Assembly (NCBI GenBank): GCA_023266155.1
Contig: JAHFRS010000047.1
Location: 1 to 8,373 of the forward strand
Source of the DNA: an archaeon
GTDB lineage: Archaea > Nanobdellota > Nanobdellia > Woesearchaeales > GW2011-AR9
Direction: 5' to 3'
DNA: 8,373 bases
Positions 1 to 5,747 of this stretch are shown one piece after another; within the stretch, counting starts at the first letter, position 1, and the number at the start of each line of letters is the position of its first letter. Position numbers and translations under genes: made by a program. The notes under the pieces were generated by a model, which worked only from the letters and a program-made list of their open reading frames with translations, had not been told where the DNA came from and did not search any database.

Positions 1-48
1 TGAAGTATTACTGTTTTAGGTATGTGGAAAGCTGGCGGGCTGTTCGCC

Positions 49-369
49 TTAGGGCGTGAATTGAAGAATTTTTTCCAGCCTGGTTGCTGGCAGTGGTACT
101 TCAGGATTAAGGTATAATTCATCTGCTCCCGCCAGAAGCTCTTCCCCTGTCCGGAAATGCAGGTCATTGACATCATAAGACTTAAGCAGTTTAACCAAAA
201 TTGTGGAGTGGAACGATTTCTCGCAGATCTCTACTGGTGTGAAAAAAGAATCGATCCTTTTTTTATATAATAACTGATCTCCGACCTGTAATTTCGGTAA
301 GACACCAAAGTATAATTGCTGTGGTTCTTTCATATAAAGAGAACTGCCGGAAACGTCTTTTTTAAACAT
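49..369 (-). CDS. Unrecognised 106-residue protein
   Basis: This open frame runs from an ATG at 369 to a TAA at 49-51. I do not recognise the family. The protein is soluble-looking: no signal peptide, no membrane segment, no cysteine cluster, and a single Cys at about residue 49. Mixed hydrophobic and charged stretches suggest a small alpha/beta fold, for example LYFGVLPKLQVGDQLLYKK near residues 19-37 and STILVKLLKSYDVNDLHF near 55-72. It is divergent from the phosphoglycerate mutase gene, with 79 bases between the two starts. I see no Shine-Dalgarno sequence. The only TATA-like candidate on its strand is weak, in the AT-rich segment near 416-426 that also serves the opposite gene. That it is a real gene rests on frame length and the lack of competing frames. 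Confidence 0.6.
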   Translation of the reverse strand: MFKKDVSGSSLYMKEPQQLYFGVLPKLQVGDQLLYKKRIDSFFTPVEICEKSFHSTILVKLLKSYDVNDLHFRTGEELLAGADELYLNPEVPLPATRLEKILQFTP

Positions 370-418
370 TATGGCACTAGAGTAGAGAAAAGAAAGACTC
401 TTACCCCCAGAAGAAACA

Positions 419-425
419 TTTATCT
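419..425 (+). promoter_or_regulatory. TATA box of the gpmI gene (leaderless)
   Basis: TTTATCT at 419-425 is centred 27 bases before the ATG at 449. This is the archaeal TATA-to-start-site distance, so transcription probably begins at or next to the start codon. There is no Shine-Dalgarno sequence in the bases before 449, which fits a leaderless mRNA. Confidence 0.5.
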
Positions 426-448
426 ACTTTCAAAAAATCTCTTTCACT

Positions 449-1927
449 ATGCCTAAAGTCCTGCTCCTGATCCTCGACGGCTGTGGTTTCAGGAAAGAAA
501 AAAAAGGGAATGCCATTCAATTAGCGAAAACGCCGGTTCTTGATGGATTATGGAAGAAATATCCTCATACTTTGCTTCATGCTTCTGGTCCAGCGGTAGG
601 TCTTCCTGCCGATTTCATGGGCAATTCTGAAGTAGGCCATTTAACGTTGGGTGCTGGGAGAGTGATTGATTCAGACTTATTGCGTATCAATCATGCCATC
701 AAGAATAAATCTTTTTTACGGAACAAAGCTCTGCTGGACGCCGTTCATCATGCTAAACACCACCGGCATAAATTACATCTGATGGGATTATTAAGTGACG
801 CCGGTGTCCATGCGCACATTAATCACTTATTTGCTTTACTGGAACTGGCTCAAAAAGAAGGCGTTCGGGAAGTATATATCCACCTCTTTTTAGACGGCCG
901 GGACACTCCATCTCGGTCTGCTGAGAAATTTATCTGGCAACTTCTACAAAAAATGAAACAGCTGGGCGTAGGCACGTTAGCTACGATGATGGGACGGTAT
1001 TATGCGATGGATCGTGACAACCGCTGGAATCGGGAACATCAAGCTTACGACTGTATGGTCAACTGCAAAGGTAGGAAAATTGCGGACCCTCTGAAAGCGT
1101 TGCAGTATGCCTACGACCATGGCGAGACTGACGAATTCGTCAAGCCGACTGTCCTCACCACCAAATGTGTGGTGGAAAAACATGATGCTGTTATTTTTTT
1201 TAATTTCCGGTCTGATCGGGCGCGGGAACTGACTCGTTCGTTTGTCTGGGGGAAGTTCAATAAGTTTCAGCGGAAGAAACTGATGGATTTAAAATTTGTC
1301 ACGCTGACGCAATACGATTCTTTAATTCCTGTTCCTGTAGCGTTTCCTCCCCTCATTCCTAAGCAGACGTTGGGAGAAGTTATCTCTAACGCTGGAATAT
1401 CTCAATTACGATTGGCAGAAACAGAAAAATGGGCGCACGTGACTTATTTTTTCAATGGTTTGTGTGAATGTGTCTTTCCCCATGAAAAAAGGATTCATAT
1501 TCCCAGCAGACGGGTAACAACATATGACAAAACGCCGGAGATGAAAGTAAAACAGATTACGACGGCTTTACTTCATACCATCGACAGCTACGATTTTTTT
1601 GTGGTGAACTTGGCTAATGGAGATATGCTTGGACATACGGGAAAGATTAAAGCGGCGATAAAAGCGGTTGAAGCAGTCGACAAAGCCGTCGGGAGAATTG
1701 TTCAACAATTTCCGGGCTTTATTCTCATTACCTCCGATCATGGCAACTGTGAGGACATGACTAAGAGGTGGCAGACGAGTCATACACTGAATGATGTACC
1801 GCTGATTATCGTCAATGCGAAAGGGAAGTTGAGAGAAGGCGGACTTGCAGATGTTGCGCCGACGATATTAAAAATGATGGGGATTAAGAAGCCGAAGGAG
1901 ATGAATGGGAGGAATTTGTTACGATAG
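449..1927 (+). CDS. gpmI: 2,3-bisphosphoglycerate-independent phosphoglycerate mutase (iPGM)
   Basis: The enzyme interconverts 3- and 2-phosphoglycerate in the cytosol, in glycolysis and gluconeogenesis, using two Mn2+ ions and a phosphoserine intermediate. The 492-residue length is close to the usual ~510. Alkaline-phosphatase-fold metal ligands are all visible: D10, S60 (in GNSEVGH, the phosphorylated serine), D430-H431 (TSDHGN), and D392, H396 and H445 (NGDMLGH and TSHT). The inserted phosphotransferase domain keeps H121 (SDAGVHAHINH), R151-D152 (LDGRDTP), R183 (MMGRYYAMDRD) and R254/R257 (FNFRSDRARE). K327 in ETEKWAHVTYFFNG is also present. Small departures from the common consensus are NLANGDMLGH for NFANPDMVGH and HTLNDVP for HTTNPVP. 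Nothing essential is missing. This is the bacterial-type GpmI and not the shorter archaeal ApgM type. The gene is probably monocistronic and ends 4 bases from a convergent gene. Confidence 0.97.
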   Translation: MPKVLLLILDGCGFRKEKKGNAIQLAKTPVLDGLWKKYPHTLLHASGPAVGLPADFMGNSEVGHLTLGAGRVIDSDLLRINHAIKNKSFLRNKALLDAVHHAKHHRHKLHLMGLLSDAGVHAHINHLFALLELAQKEGVREVYIHLFLDGRDTPSRSAEKFIWQLLQKMKQLGVGTLATMMGRYYAMDRDNRWNREHQAYDCMVNCKGRKIADPLKALQYAYDHGETDEFVKPTVLTTKCVVEKHDAVIFFNFRSDRARELTRSFVWGKFNKFQRKKLMDLKFVTLTQYDSLIPVPVAFPPLIPKQTLGEVISNAGISQLRLAETEKWAHVTYFFNGLCECVFPHEKRIHIPSRRVTTYDKTPEMKVKQITTALLHTIDSYDFFVVNLANGDMLGHTGKIKAAIKAVEAVDKAVGRIVQQFPGFILITSDHGNCEDMTKRWQTSHTLNDVPLIIVNAKGKLREGGLADVAPTILKMMGIKKPKEMNGRNLLR

Positions 1928-1931
1928 AATC

Positions 1932-2294
1932 TTACCCTTCCATCACCGTCTGTAATTTCCGTTTGGGCAGTCCCGCCTGCTGAAAATAGTGCTTCATGCG
2001 TATATACCCCTCAATTTCGGTGCTTACGGTGTCATGCTCTTTCAGGCCTTTTTTACTGAATTTGATCATCTTTTGCTCATACCCAATCAACTTTTTCTTT
2101 TCTAATGACTCTACATTTCGGTACAAAGCCCGTTCCTGCTTGCTGATGATTCCTGATTTTAGCAGCAGTTCGATGAAGGCTATTTTTGATGTCCGCAGGC
2201 GAACAGGCTTTTTACTCAGGGGCTGATTTAAAGAGTCATAAAATTGGCCCAGGGAATAGAGAATTTGCCGTTCAACTTTGGTGAGGACTGTCAT
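1932..2294 (-). CDS. Small winged-helix-like protein, possible transcription regulator
   Basis: The protein has 120 residues starting from the ATG at 2294. A TTG one codon upstream (2297) is less likely, because a TATA box sits exactly 27 bases before the ATG. No family is recognised with certainty. Residues 4-20 (LTKVERQILYSLGQFYD) form a plausible first helix. Residues about 56-83 (ALYRNVESLEKKKLIGYEQKMIKFSKKG) have the pattern of a recognition helix followed by a beta wing ending in T/S-K-K-G, as in PadR- or MarR-like archaeal winged helices. The C-terminal 35 residues are helical and basic and may serve dimerisation. There is no membrane segment and no cysteine. Its stop lies 4 bases from the gpmI stop, in convergent orientation. 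DNA binding is inferred from pattern only. Confidence 0.6.
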   Translation of the reverse strand: MTVLTKVERQILYSLGQFYDSLNQPLSKKPVRLRTSKIAFIELLLKSGIISKQERALYRNVESLEKKKLIGYEQKMIKFSKKGLKEHDTVSTEIEGYIRMKHYFQQAGLPKRKLQTVMEG

Positions 2295-2315
2295 CAATGG
2301 AAGAATGGTAATGGA

Positions 2316-2324
2316 CTATAAAAA
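2316..2324 (-). promoter_or_regulatory. TATA box of the winged-helix-like gene (leaderless)
   Basis: Read on the minus strand, TTTTTATAG covers 2316-2324, centred about 27 bases before the ATG at 2294. No Shine-Dalgarno sequence lies between them, so the mRNA is probably leaderless. This separate promoter means the gene need not depend on readthrough from the membrane-protein gene upstream. Confidence 0.6.
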
Positions 2325-2375
2325 CGTTTAGTTCCAAAATTTGTACTTCCATAGATATAAACGATAATCACGAAA

Positions 2376-3107
2376 CTAATTTTTTTCCAACGATGAAAAA
2401 GTTTGCTGCCGAATATTCTTTGTCAGCTGATAGAAAGCTGTTCCAATAAGCGCGTAGCCAACGAGATAGAGTACATCAGCAAGGCCTCCTAACAAGCCAT
2501 AGACTTGCTGAAATGAAGTGTAGGTAAACAAAATATCGGCCACGGTAACACTGACATTCGCCGCCACGAACATGGCTAAAGGGCTTGAGAGACGTGTTTC
2601 TAATGATGAAAAGTAGACACCTACCGAAAGTGCCGTAATCGCTACACTCACCAACGGATAATAATAACTAAGAAATAACGTTCCTGAACTCATACCTTGG
2701 GCTGAAATCACCGTTTGTAACAGCAGCCAGGTACCAATAAAAACTATTCCGCCGCCGATTAAAACAGCAATCCATGAATTACCATGCCGTCCAGGAAAAG
2801 AAAATGACAATAAGACAAACGCCGTCAGCATCAACAGTGAACCCAACACCCAATAAAAGTCAGGCATACTTACGCCGGGTGCTTGCTTTAACAGTTTAAA
2901 GATCAGGTACCAAGCTAAATCACCGAGAGCAAACAAACTATAGCCTATAGACATGGAATAGAAAATGATCAGCCAGCGATTGCTCAGATTTCCTGATACT
3001 TTTCGTAAACTAAGAGCCTGCACTAAGCGGCCGCCCAGTATGACGGTTATAGCTGCTGCCAGAAGTGAGAATATTTTTAACCCTTCCACAAAAAAATCAT
3101 TGAGCAT
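2376..3107 (-). CDS. Seven-helix integral membrane protein of unknown function
   Basis: The 243-residue protein is almost entirely membrane helices, at about residues 9-31, 44-70, 84-104, 111-132, 145-169, 176-198 and 206-228. A short basic cytoplasmic tail follows (KNIRQQ). It resembles the free-standing 7TM sensor modules seen at the N-terminus of some histidine kinases and diguanylate cyclases. The pattern GGLADVLYLVGYALIG in the last helix is typical of such modules, but no output domain follows. Acidic residues sit inside three predicted helices (D63, D191, D211), which suggests ligand or ion contacts. There is no signal peptide beyond the first helix. The ATG at 3107 has a Shine-Dalgarno GAGGTG (3112-3117) four bases upstream and its own TATA box. 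It is flanked by 81 and 79 bases of non-coding sequence, so it is probably transcribed alone. Function is unknown. Confidence 0.85.
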   Translation of the reverse strand: MLNDFFVEGLKIFSLLAAAITVILGGRLVQALSLRKVSGNLSNRWLIIFYSMSIGYSLFALGDLAWYLIFKLLKQAPGVSMPDFYWVLGSLLMLTAFVLLSFSFPGRHGNSWIAVLIGGGIVFIGTWLLLQTVISAQGMSSGTLFLSYYYPLVSVAITALSVGVYFSSLETRLSSPLAMFVAANVSVTVADILFTYTSFQQVYGLLGGLADVLYLVGYALIGTAFYQLTKNIRQQTFSSLEKN

Positions 3108-3111
3108 CGGA

Positions 3112-3148
3112 CACCTCTATCATCAGGCAAAATTTTGCATTATATAAA
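3112..3148 (-). promoter_or_regulatory. Promoter, palindrome and RBS of the 7TM gene
   Basis: On the minus strand the order is TATA box TTTATATAA (3140-3148), a perfect 12-bp palindrome GCAAAATTTTGC (3127-3138), and the Shine-Dalgarno GAGGTG (3112-3117). The predicted start of transcription is near 3118, giving a leader of only about 11 bases. The palindrome lies directly between TATA box and start site, where a bound repressor would block initiation. That role is inferred. Confidence 0.55.
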
Positions 3149-3186
3149 TGTTACATCTATCGGCGTGGCCATACTTTGAATCCAAC

Positions 3187-3576
3187 CTACTCCTGAAAAT
3201 AGTGTTTCCCCCGCTCTAAATATTTTCGCTCAATCTTTTTTGGTTTAAAATATCGTGTCGTAAACTCCATCACTTTTTCAGGATTAAACTTACCACAGCT
3301 ATACACATCAATAGAAATAAAATTATGTCGTGATAAAGTATGGATCACAATAGATGATTCGACCAAAGGCACCCAGCCGCTCAATCCTGCTTTATCGGGA
3401 TACAATTTCCGATCCGTGCGAAAAATGGTTGGGGGCTCTTGTTTTTTCATCCCGATAAAGTCAACTAATTTACTGAGATAACTGTAACAATGTTCTAAGT
3501 CCCCACAGACACCTGGCCTGCAATCATAGCAATCAAGCAGAAGTTCATGGCCAAAGACGGATTTCGGTTTGTTCAT
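3187..3576 (-). CDS. S-adenosylmethionine decarboxylase-like protein (SpeH family)
   Basis: Prokaryotic AdoMet decarboxylases self-cleave at a Glu-Ser bond to create a pyruvoyl cofactor, then make decarboxylated AdoMet for spermidine. This 129-residue protein keeps the key residues at family spacing. The Glu73-Ser74 cleavage site lies in PLVESSIVIHT, the processing histidine H79 is at Ser+5, and the catalytic cysteine C94 (SIDVYSCG) is at Ser+20. The N-terminal strand FGHELLLDCYDC matches the family's GKHLLLDLYGC region. Departures are Ser75 where the usual motif has His (ESH), and SRHN where most have PEHG. Unusually, C16, C19, C24 and C30 form a cysteine cluster. A crenarchaeal branch of this family decarboxylates arginine, so the substrate is open. 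The start overlaps the antitoxin stop (ATGA), making it the third gene of the chain. No speE partner is in the window. Confidence 0.85.
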   Translation of the reverse strand: MNKPKSVFGHELLLDCYDCRPGVCGDLEHCYSYLSKLVDFIGMKKQEPPTIFRTDRKLYPDKAGLSGWVPLVESSIVIHTLSRHNFISIDVYSCGKFNPEKVMEFTTRYFKPKKIERKYLERGKHYFQE

Positions 3577-3902
3577 GTTCCGGCATGAATTTCTAAATCA
3601 TGTTTACTCTTAGGAGTGAGAGTAACTTCCATCCCTCTCTTTAAACTGAGAAAAGAGACAATCTCCTTTGGAATTCGTATCGCCATACTATTTCCTACTT
3701 CCGCGACAGTGGTCTTTTTTGCCAGACCAAATAACCCTAACTGTTTAGACTTCTGTTGGATTTCTCCGGCTGTATTTTCATCAAAATAAGATTCTCCGCA
3801 TTTCTCACAGGATTCTGCTTTAAATCTGCCGAAGGGAATCTCCAGCTCTTTGTATTCTATCATCTTGGGGATGGTTTTTCCACCACACAGGACACATTTC
3901 AT
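3573..3902 (-). CDS. Antitoxin-like protein: MqsA/YgiT-type zinc finger plus AbrB domain
   Basis: The 109-residue protein has two parts. Residues 1-40 are a zinc ribbon with C3-x2-C6 and C32-x2-C35 (ESCEKCGESYF), as in YgiT/MqsA antitoxins. Residues about 64-106 form an AbrB/SpoVT swapped-hairpin DNA-binding domain, where VGNSMAIRIPKEIV is the typical loop and LKRGMEVTL the second half. In MqsA and in AbrB-type antitoxins, one part binds the toxin and the other the operator DNA. The ATG at 3902 overlaps the DUF4258 gene stop by ATGA, and its own stop overlaps the AdoMet-decarboxylase-like start in the same way. This implies translational coupling of all three. It follows its toxin candidate, the order seen in mqsRA and higBA. 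Pairing with the DUF4258 protein is inferred from adjacency. Confidence 0.85.
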   Translation of the reverse strand: MKCVLCGGKTIPKMIEYKELEIPFGRFKAESCEKCGESYFDENTAGEIQQKSKQLGLFGLAKKTTVAEVGNSMAIRIPKEIVSFLSLKRGMEVTLTPKSKHDLEIHAGT

Positions 3903-4111
3903 GATTCCCTCCCGGCGCGATAAACCGTGATAATGACGAGGTTCTTTTCTTCTTTCATAAAAACCACCTCAGTTCCGGCCATCTGCGCATGCCACTTATC
4001 TGTTTTTTCTTCTTTCCACTTCATTCCCTGAATGATAACCCGTTCAACCTCTCTTTTGTCCAGCCCTAAACCGTCCATCTTGTCTAAAGTATGGTTGGTA
4101 AAATAAAACAC
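3899..4111 (-). CDS. DUF4258-type RelE-like toxin candidate
   Basis: The 70-residue protein fits DUF4258, a small family related in fold to RelE/BrnT-type toxins and often found beside antitoxin genes. Visible hallmarks are an early His in NHTLDKM (H7), a helix with DKREVERVIIQG (about 18-29) and two C-terminal strands, EVVFMKEEKNLVIITVY (about 48-64). The family's usual arginine after the first helix is replaced by lysine (DKM), so catalytic strength is uncertain. The start is GTG at 4111, chosen because a Shine-Dalgarno GGTGA (4118-4122) lies six bases upstream and the next internal ATG would remove the conserved histidine. It is the first gene of a three-gene chain and overlaps the antitoxin start by ATGA. 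Toxicity is inferred from family and context. Confidence 0.75.
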   Translation of the reverse strand: MFYFTNHTLDKMDGLGLDKREVERVIIQGMKWKEEKTDKWHAQMAGTEVVFMKEEKNLVIITVYRAGRES

Positions 4112-4117
4112 CTGTAA

Positions 4118-4155
4118 TCACCAGAATATCTAGAAATATCATGGTATATATAAAG
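4118..4155 (-). promoter_or_regulatory. Promoter and RBS of the DUF4258-antitoxin-AdoMetDC operon
   Basis: On the minus strand, a BRE-like GAAAT precedes the TATA box CTTTATATA (4147-4155), and the Shine-Dalgarno GGTGA (4118-4122) lies before the GTG start at 4111. Transcription should begin near 4125, giving a leader of about 14 bases. No other promoter is evident inside the three overlapping genes, so this one probably serves all of them. Confidence 0.65.
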
Positions 4156-4222
4156 ATTTCGGCTTTCAGTGGAGGTTTAATATTCCCAGTTCAATGACAC
4201 CATTCAACTGCTACTCCATCCA

Positions 4223-4280
4223 CGAAAGGCTTAAAAACCAGTAGAAAATAGTAACTATATCAATAACAAAAAAAGGTGAT
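4223..4280 (+). promoter_or_regulatory. BRE/TATA promoter and RBS of the PAC2 operon
   Basis: CGAAAGG (4223-4229) followed directly by CTTAAAAA (4230-4237) is a classic archaeal BRE+TATA pair. Transcription should start near 4260, giving a leader of about 25 bases that carries the Shine-Dalgarno AAGGTGAT (4273-4280). This element sits four bases before the ATG at 4285 and overlaps the upstream GTG at 4276, which argues that the GTG is not the start. Confidence 0.7.
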
Positions 4281-4284
4281 TCCC

Positions 4285-4992
4285 ATGAAATTAGTTCTCA
4301 ATAAAAAACCTAAGAATGTGACGATTATCGAAGGTTTTCCCGGCTTTGGCTTGATTGGCACGATCGCCACCGAATTCCTGATGGAACATTTAAAGACGGA
4401 AAAGATCGGCATTATCGAGATGGATGAAATCCCAGCCATGATTGCCATTCATCAGAATAAAGTGATTGAACCGATTTCAGTGCATTATAATAAAGAATAT
4501 AATCTGGTCCTGATTCATGCCATTAACATCGGTAAAGATTTAGCCTGGAAATTAGCAGAGATCATCGTAGAGATGGCTAAAACCCTGAGTGCCAAAGAAA
4601 TCATCTCATTAGAAGGAGTTGGTTCGCCTAATCCAGATTCGGGCAGAGTATTTTATTATGCAACACAAGATAGCCTAGTCAGTAAGAAATTAAATAACAC
4701 CGCCAAACCATTAATGGAAGGGATTATCGTTGGTGTTACCGGTGCATTATTGGCACGAAACGTCGGTGTACCTATAACTGCTCTTTTTGCGGAAGCTAAG
4801 AGTAACATGCCTGACAGTAAAGCTGCCGCTGAGATTATTAAAGTGCTGGATATCTATGCTGGTCTTGAAGTTGATCCTAAACCGCTTCTGAAACAAGCTG
4901 AGATGTTTGAGAAGAAATTACAAGGAATATTGCAAAAAGGCAAAGAAGCTGAGGAGATTCAGGATGATAAAAAATTGAGTTATGTGGGGTAA
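4285..4992 (+). CDS. PAC2-family protein (proteasome assembly chaperone-like)
   Basis: The 235-residue protein belongs to the archaeal PAC2 family (COG2047), whose members PbaA and PbaB assist or bind the 20S proteasome in the cytosol. The diagnostic N-terminal motif EGFPGFGLIGTIATEFL lies at residues 16-32. It is followed by KIGIIEMDEIPAM, a central IISLEGVGSPNPDSGRVFYYAT segment, and GIIVGVTGALLARNVGVPITALFAEA, all in family order. The C-terminal ~40 residues are a charged helix. The last residues are SYVG, in which Tyr is third from the end, so this is not a strict HbYX proteasome-docking tail, where Tyr is second from the end. The start is the ATG at 4285. A GTG three codons upstream lies inside the Shine-Dalgarno. 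The next gene begins 17 bases after its stop, which suggests an operon. Confidence 0.92.
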   Translation: MKLVLNKKPKNVTIIEGFPGFGLIGTIATEFLMEHLKTEKIGIIEMDEIPAMIAIHQNKVIEPISVHYNKEYNLVLIHAINIGKDLAWKLAEIIVEMAKTLSAKEIISLEGVGSPNPDSGRVFYYATQDSLVSKKLNNTAKPLMEGIIVGVTGALLARNVGVPITALFAEAKSNMPDSKAAAEIIKVLDIYAGLEVDPKPLLKQAEMFEKKLQGILQKGKEAEEIQDDKKLSYVG

Positions 4993-5009
4993 TTTACTGA
5001 GGTGTTACT

Positions 5010-5300
5010 ATGGTTAATATTGGGTTGGAAGATAGAAATTTGCTAAAGTGGTTTAATCAGATTCATGCAGCACTAATGGAAGCACAGGCGGAAAAAAATA
5101 GGGTAATCAAGATCAGTAGGGGTGAAATCATAAAATCTAGAGAAAAAAAATCAATGGGTTTAGTTGTTAATGGTCTGTTTATATCCGGTCCGTTAGCAAT
5201 TCAATTTGAAAGAGAAGGCAACACACGTCTGATAGCTAGTTTAGAAGCAGTAGTTAAAGAGGTACAACAAAGTTCTGTTCTCAGAAAAATAGGAAAATAA
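5010..5300 (+). CDS. Unrecognised 96-residue protein downstream of the PAC2 gene
   Basis: The ATG at 5010 has a strong Shine-Dalgarno GAGGTG (4999-5004) five bases upstream and follows the PAC2 stop by 17 bases, so the two are probably co-transcribed. I do not recognise a family. An N-terminal helix (about residues 7-27, LEDRNLLKWFNQIHAALMEAQ) is followed by a basic strand-rich part: RVIKISRGEIIKS, then GLVVNGLFISGPLAIQFE. An amphipathic C-terminal helix (LIASLEAVVKEVQQSSVLRKIGK) ends the protein. It has no cysteine and no membrane segment. The position suggests a link with the PAC2 protein or proteasome function, but that is only context. The intergenic gap with its own ribosome-binding site supports independent translation of both genes. 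Confidence 0.75.
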   Translation: MVNIGLEDRNLLKWFNQIHAALMEAQAEKNRVIKISRGEIIKSREKKSMGLVVNGLFISGPLAIQFEREGNTRLIASLEAVVKEVQQSSVLRKIGK

Positions 5301-5309
5301 TCTGTTTCA

Positions 5310-5315
5310 TTTTTT
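5310..5315 (+). terminator. T-tract after the PAC2 operon
   Basis: A run of six T (5310-5315) ten bases after the stop at 5300, followed by AT-rich sequence, fits archaeal U-tract termination. No GC-rich hairpin precedes it. Confidence 0.35.
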
Positions 5316-5351
5316 ATATGTTAATTCATAGAGAAGTTATAGTGTAGTCAC

Positions 5352-5409
5352 TATTTCCAATATTCTGGAAAGTTTAACGCTATTATTTCCATTTTTATGG
5401 AAAGTTTAA
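5352..5409. repeat. Two 26-bp direct repeats, each a TTTCCA-N6-TGGAAA dyad
   Basis: Copies at 5352-5377 and 5384-5409 begin 32 bases apart. Both read TATTTCCA, six variable bases, then TGGAAAGTTTAA. The outer 20 positions are identical and 3 of the 6 core positions also match. Each copy has 6-bp inverted arms TTTCCA/TGGAAA around a 6-base core. The variation is confined to the centre, as in a pair of operator sites for a dimeric regulator. A short hairpin role is also possible. Confidence 0.7.
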
Positions 5410-5481
5410 AACATCGCTAATACCATCAGCTGACGTTCATCCAGAAGTAAACTGTTACACGGGAAAAATCGTAAGAATAAA

Positions 5482-5546
5482 AGTTCTAAATATTTTAGTT
5501 TATACTTAAAAAATATATTCTTGTTGTTGAATAAAATTTTTAATCT
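5482..5546. repeat. 65-bp direct repeat, copy 1
   Basis: This copy begins AGTTCTAAA and ends TTTTTAATCT. It aligns without gaps to 5647-5711, with about 51 of 65 positions identical by eye, including the shared blocks AGTTCTAAA, TTGTTGTT and TTTAATCT. The repeat period is 165 bases. AT-richness makes some chance matching likely, but the gap-free length and the TTGTTGTT block are hard to explain by composition alone. Confidence 0.55.
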
Positions 5547-5646
5547 TCTCTTTAAATTTTTATTATTCGTGCCTATTACTAGAAAAATAAAATTTTTAAT
5601 ATAATCCTAAATATTCAAATCTATCGCAGTGGTGGTTGTCAACAAT

Positions 5647-5711
5647 AGTTCTAAAACATTTAATTTATTCTTAAATAATAAAGAATTGTTGTTAACTTAA
5701 ACTTTTAATCT
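5647..5711. repeat. 65-bp direct repeat, copy 2
   Basis: This is the partner of the copy at 5482-5546. It ends about 20 bases before the BRE/TATA element of the gene at 5768, so it could act as an upstream regulatory region for that gene. No coding frame crosses it. Confidence 0.55.
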
Positions 5712-5730
5712 CCAATCAAAACATTCAGAA

Positions 5731-5747
5731 CAGAAACGCTTAAAAAT
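5731..5747 (+). promoter_or_regulatory. BRE/TATA promoter of the 5768 gene (leaderless)
   Basis: CAGAAACG (5731-5738) followed by CTTAAAAAT (5739-5747) is nearly identical in form to the PAC2 promoter. The TATA centre lies 25 bases before the ATG at 5768, so the mRNA should start at the start codon. No Shine-Dalgarno sequence is present. Confidence 0.7.

Noticed and set aside
1..48. Possible 3' end of a plus-strand gene from the left, ending at a TGA at 57-59
   Set aside because: Only about 18 codons are visible, overlapping the end of the 49-369 gene, with no recognisable motif.
977..1183. Minus-strand open frame of 68 codons inside gpmI
   Set aside because: It lies fully within a complete, well-conserved gene, has no promoter and resembles nothing.
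1568..1783. Minus-strand open frame of 71 codons inside gpmI
   Set aside because: It is antisense to the conserved metal-binding motifs of gpmI and has no start signals.
1996..2226. Plus-strand open frame opposite the winged-helix-like gene
   Set aside because: It is antisense to a gene with a clear promoter, and has a biased, phenylalanine-rich composition typical of a shadow frame.
2295..2297. TTG start for the winged-helix-like gene
   Set aside because: The ATG follows immediately and fits the TATA distance at least as well.
2965..3147. Plus-strand open frame opposite the start of the 7TM gene
   Set aside because: It is antisense to the first membrane helices and promoter, and has no promoter of its own.
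4276..4284. GTG start for the PAC2 gene
   Set aside because: The GTG lies inside the Shine-Dalgarno AAGGTGAT that serves the ATG at 4285.
4260..4448. Minus-strand open frame opposite the PAC2 N-terminus
   Set aside because: It is antisense to the strongly conserved GFPGFGLIG region.
5352..5409. CRISPR-like array
   Set aside because: Only two copies with a 6-base gap between them. The variable part is inside the unit, and no cas gene is present.
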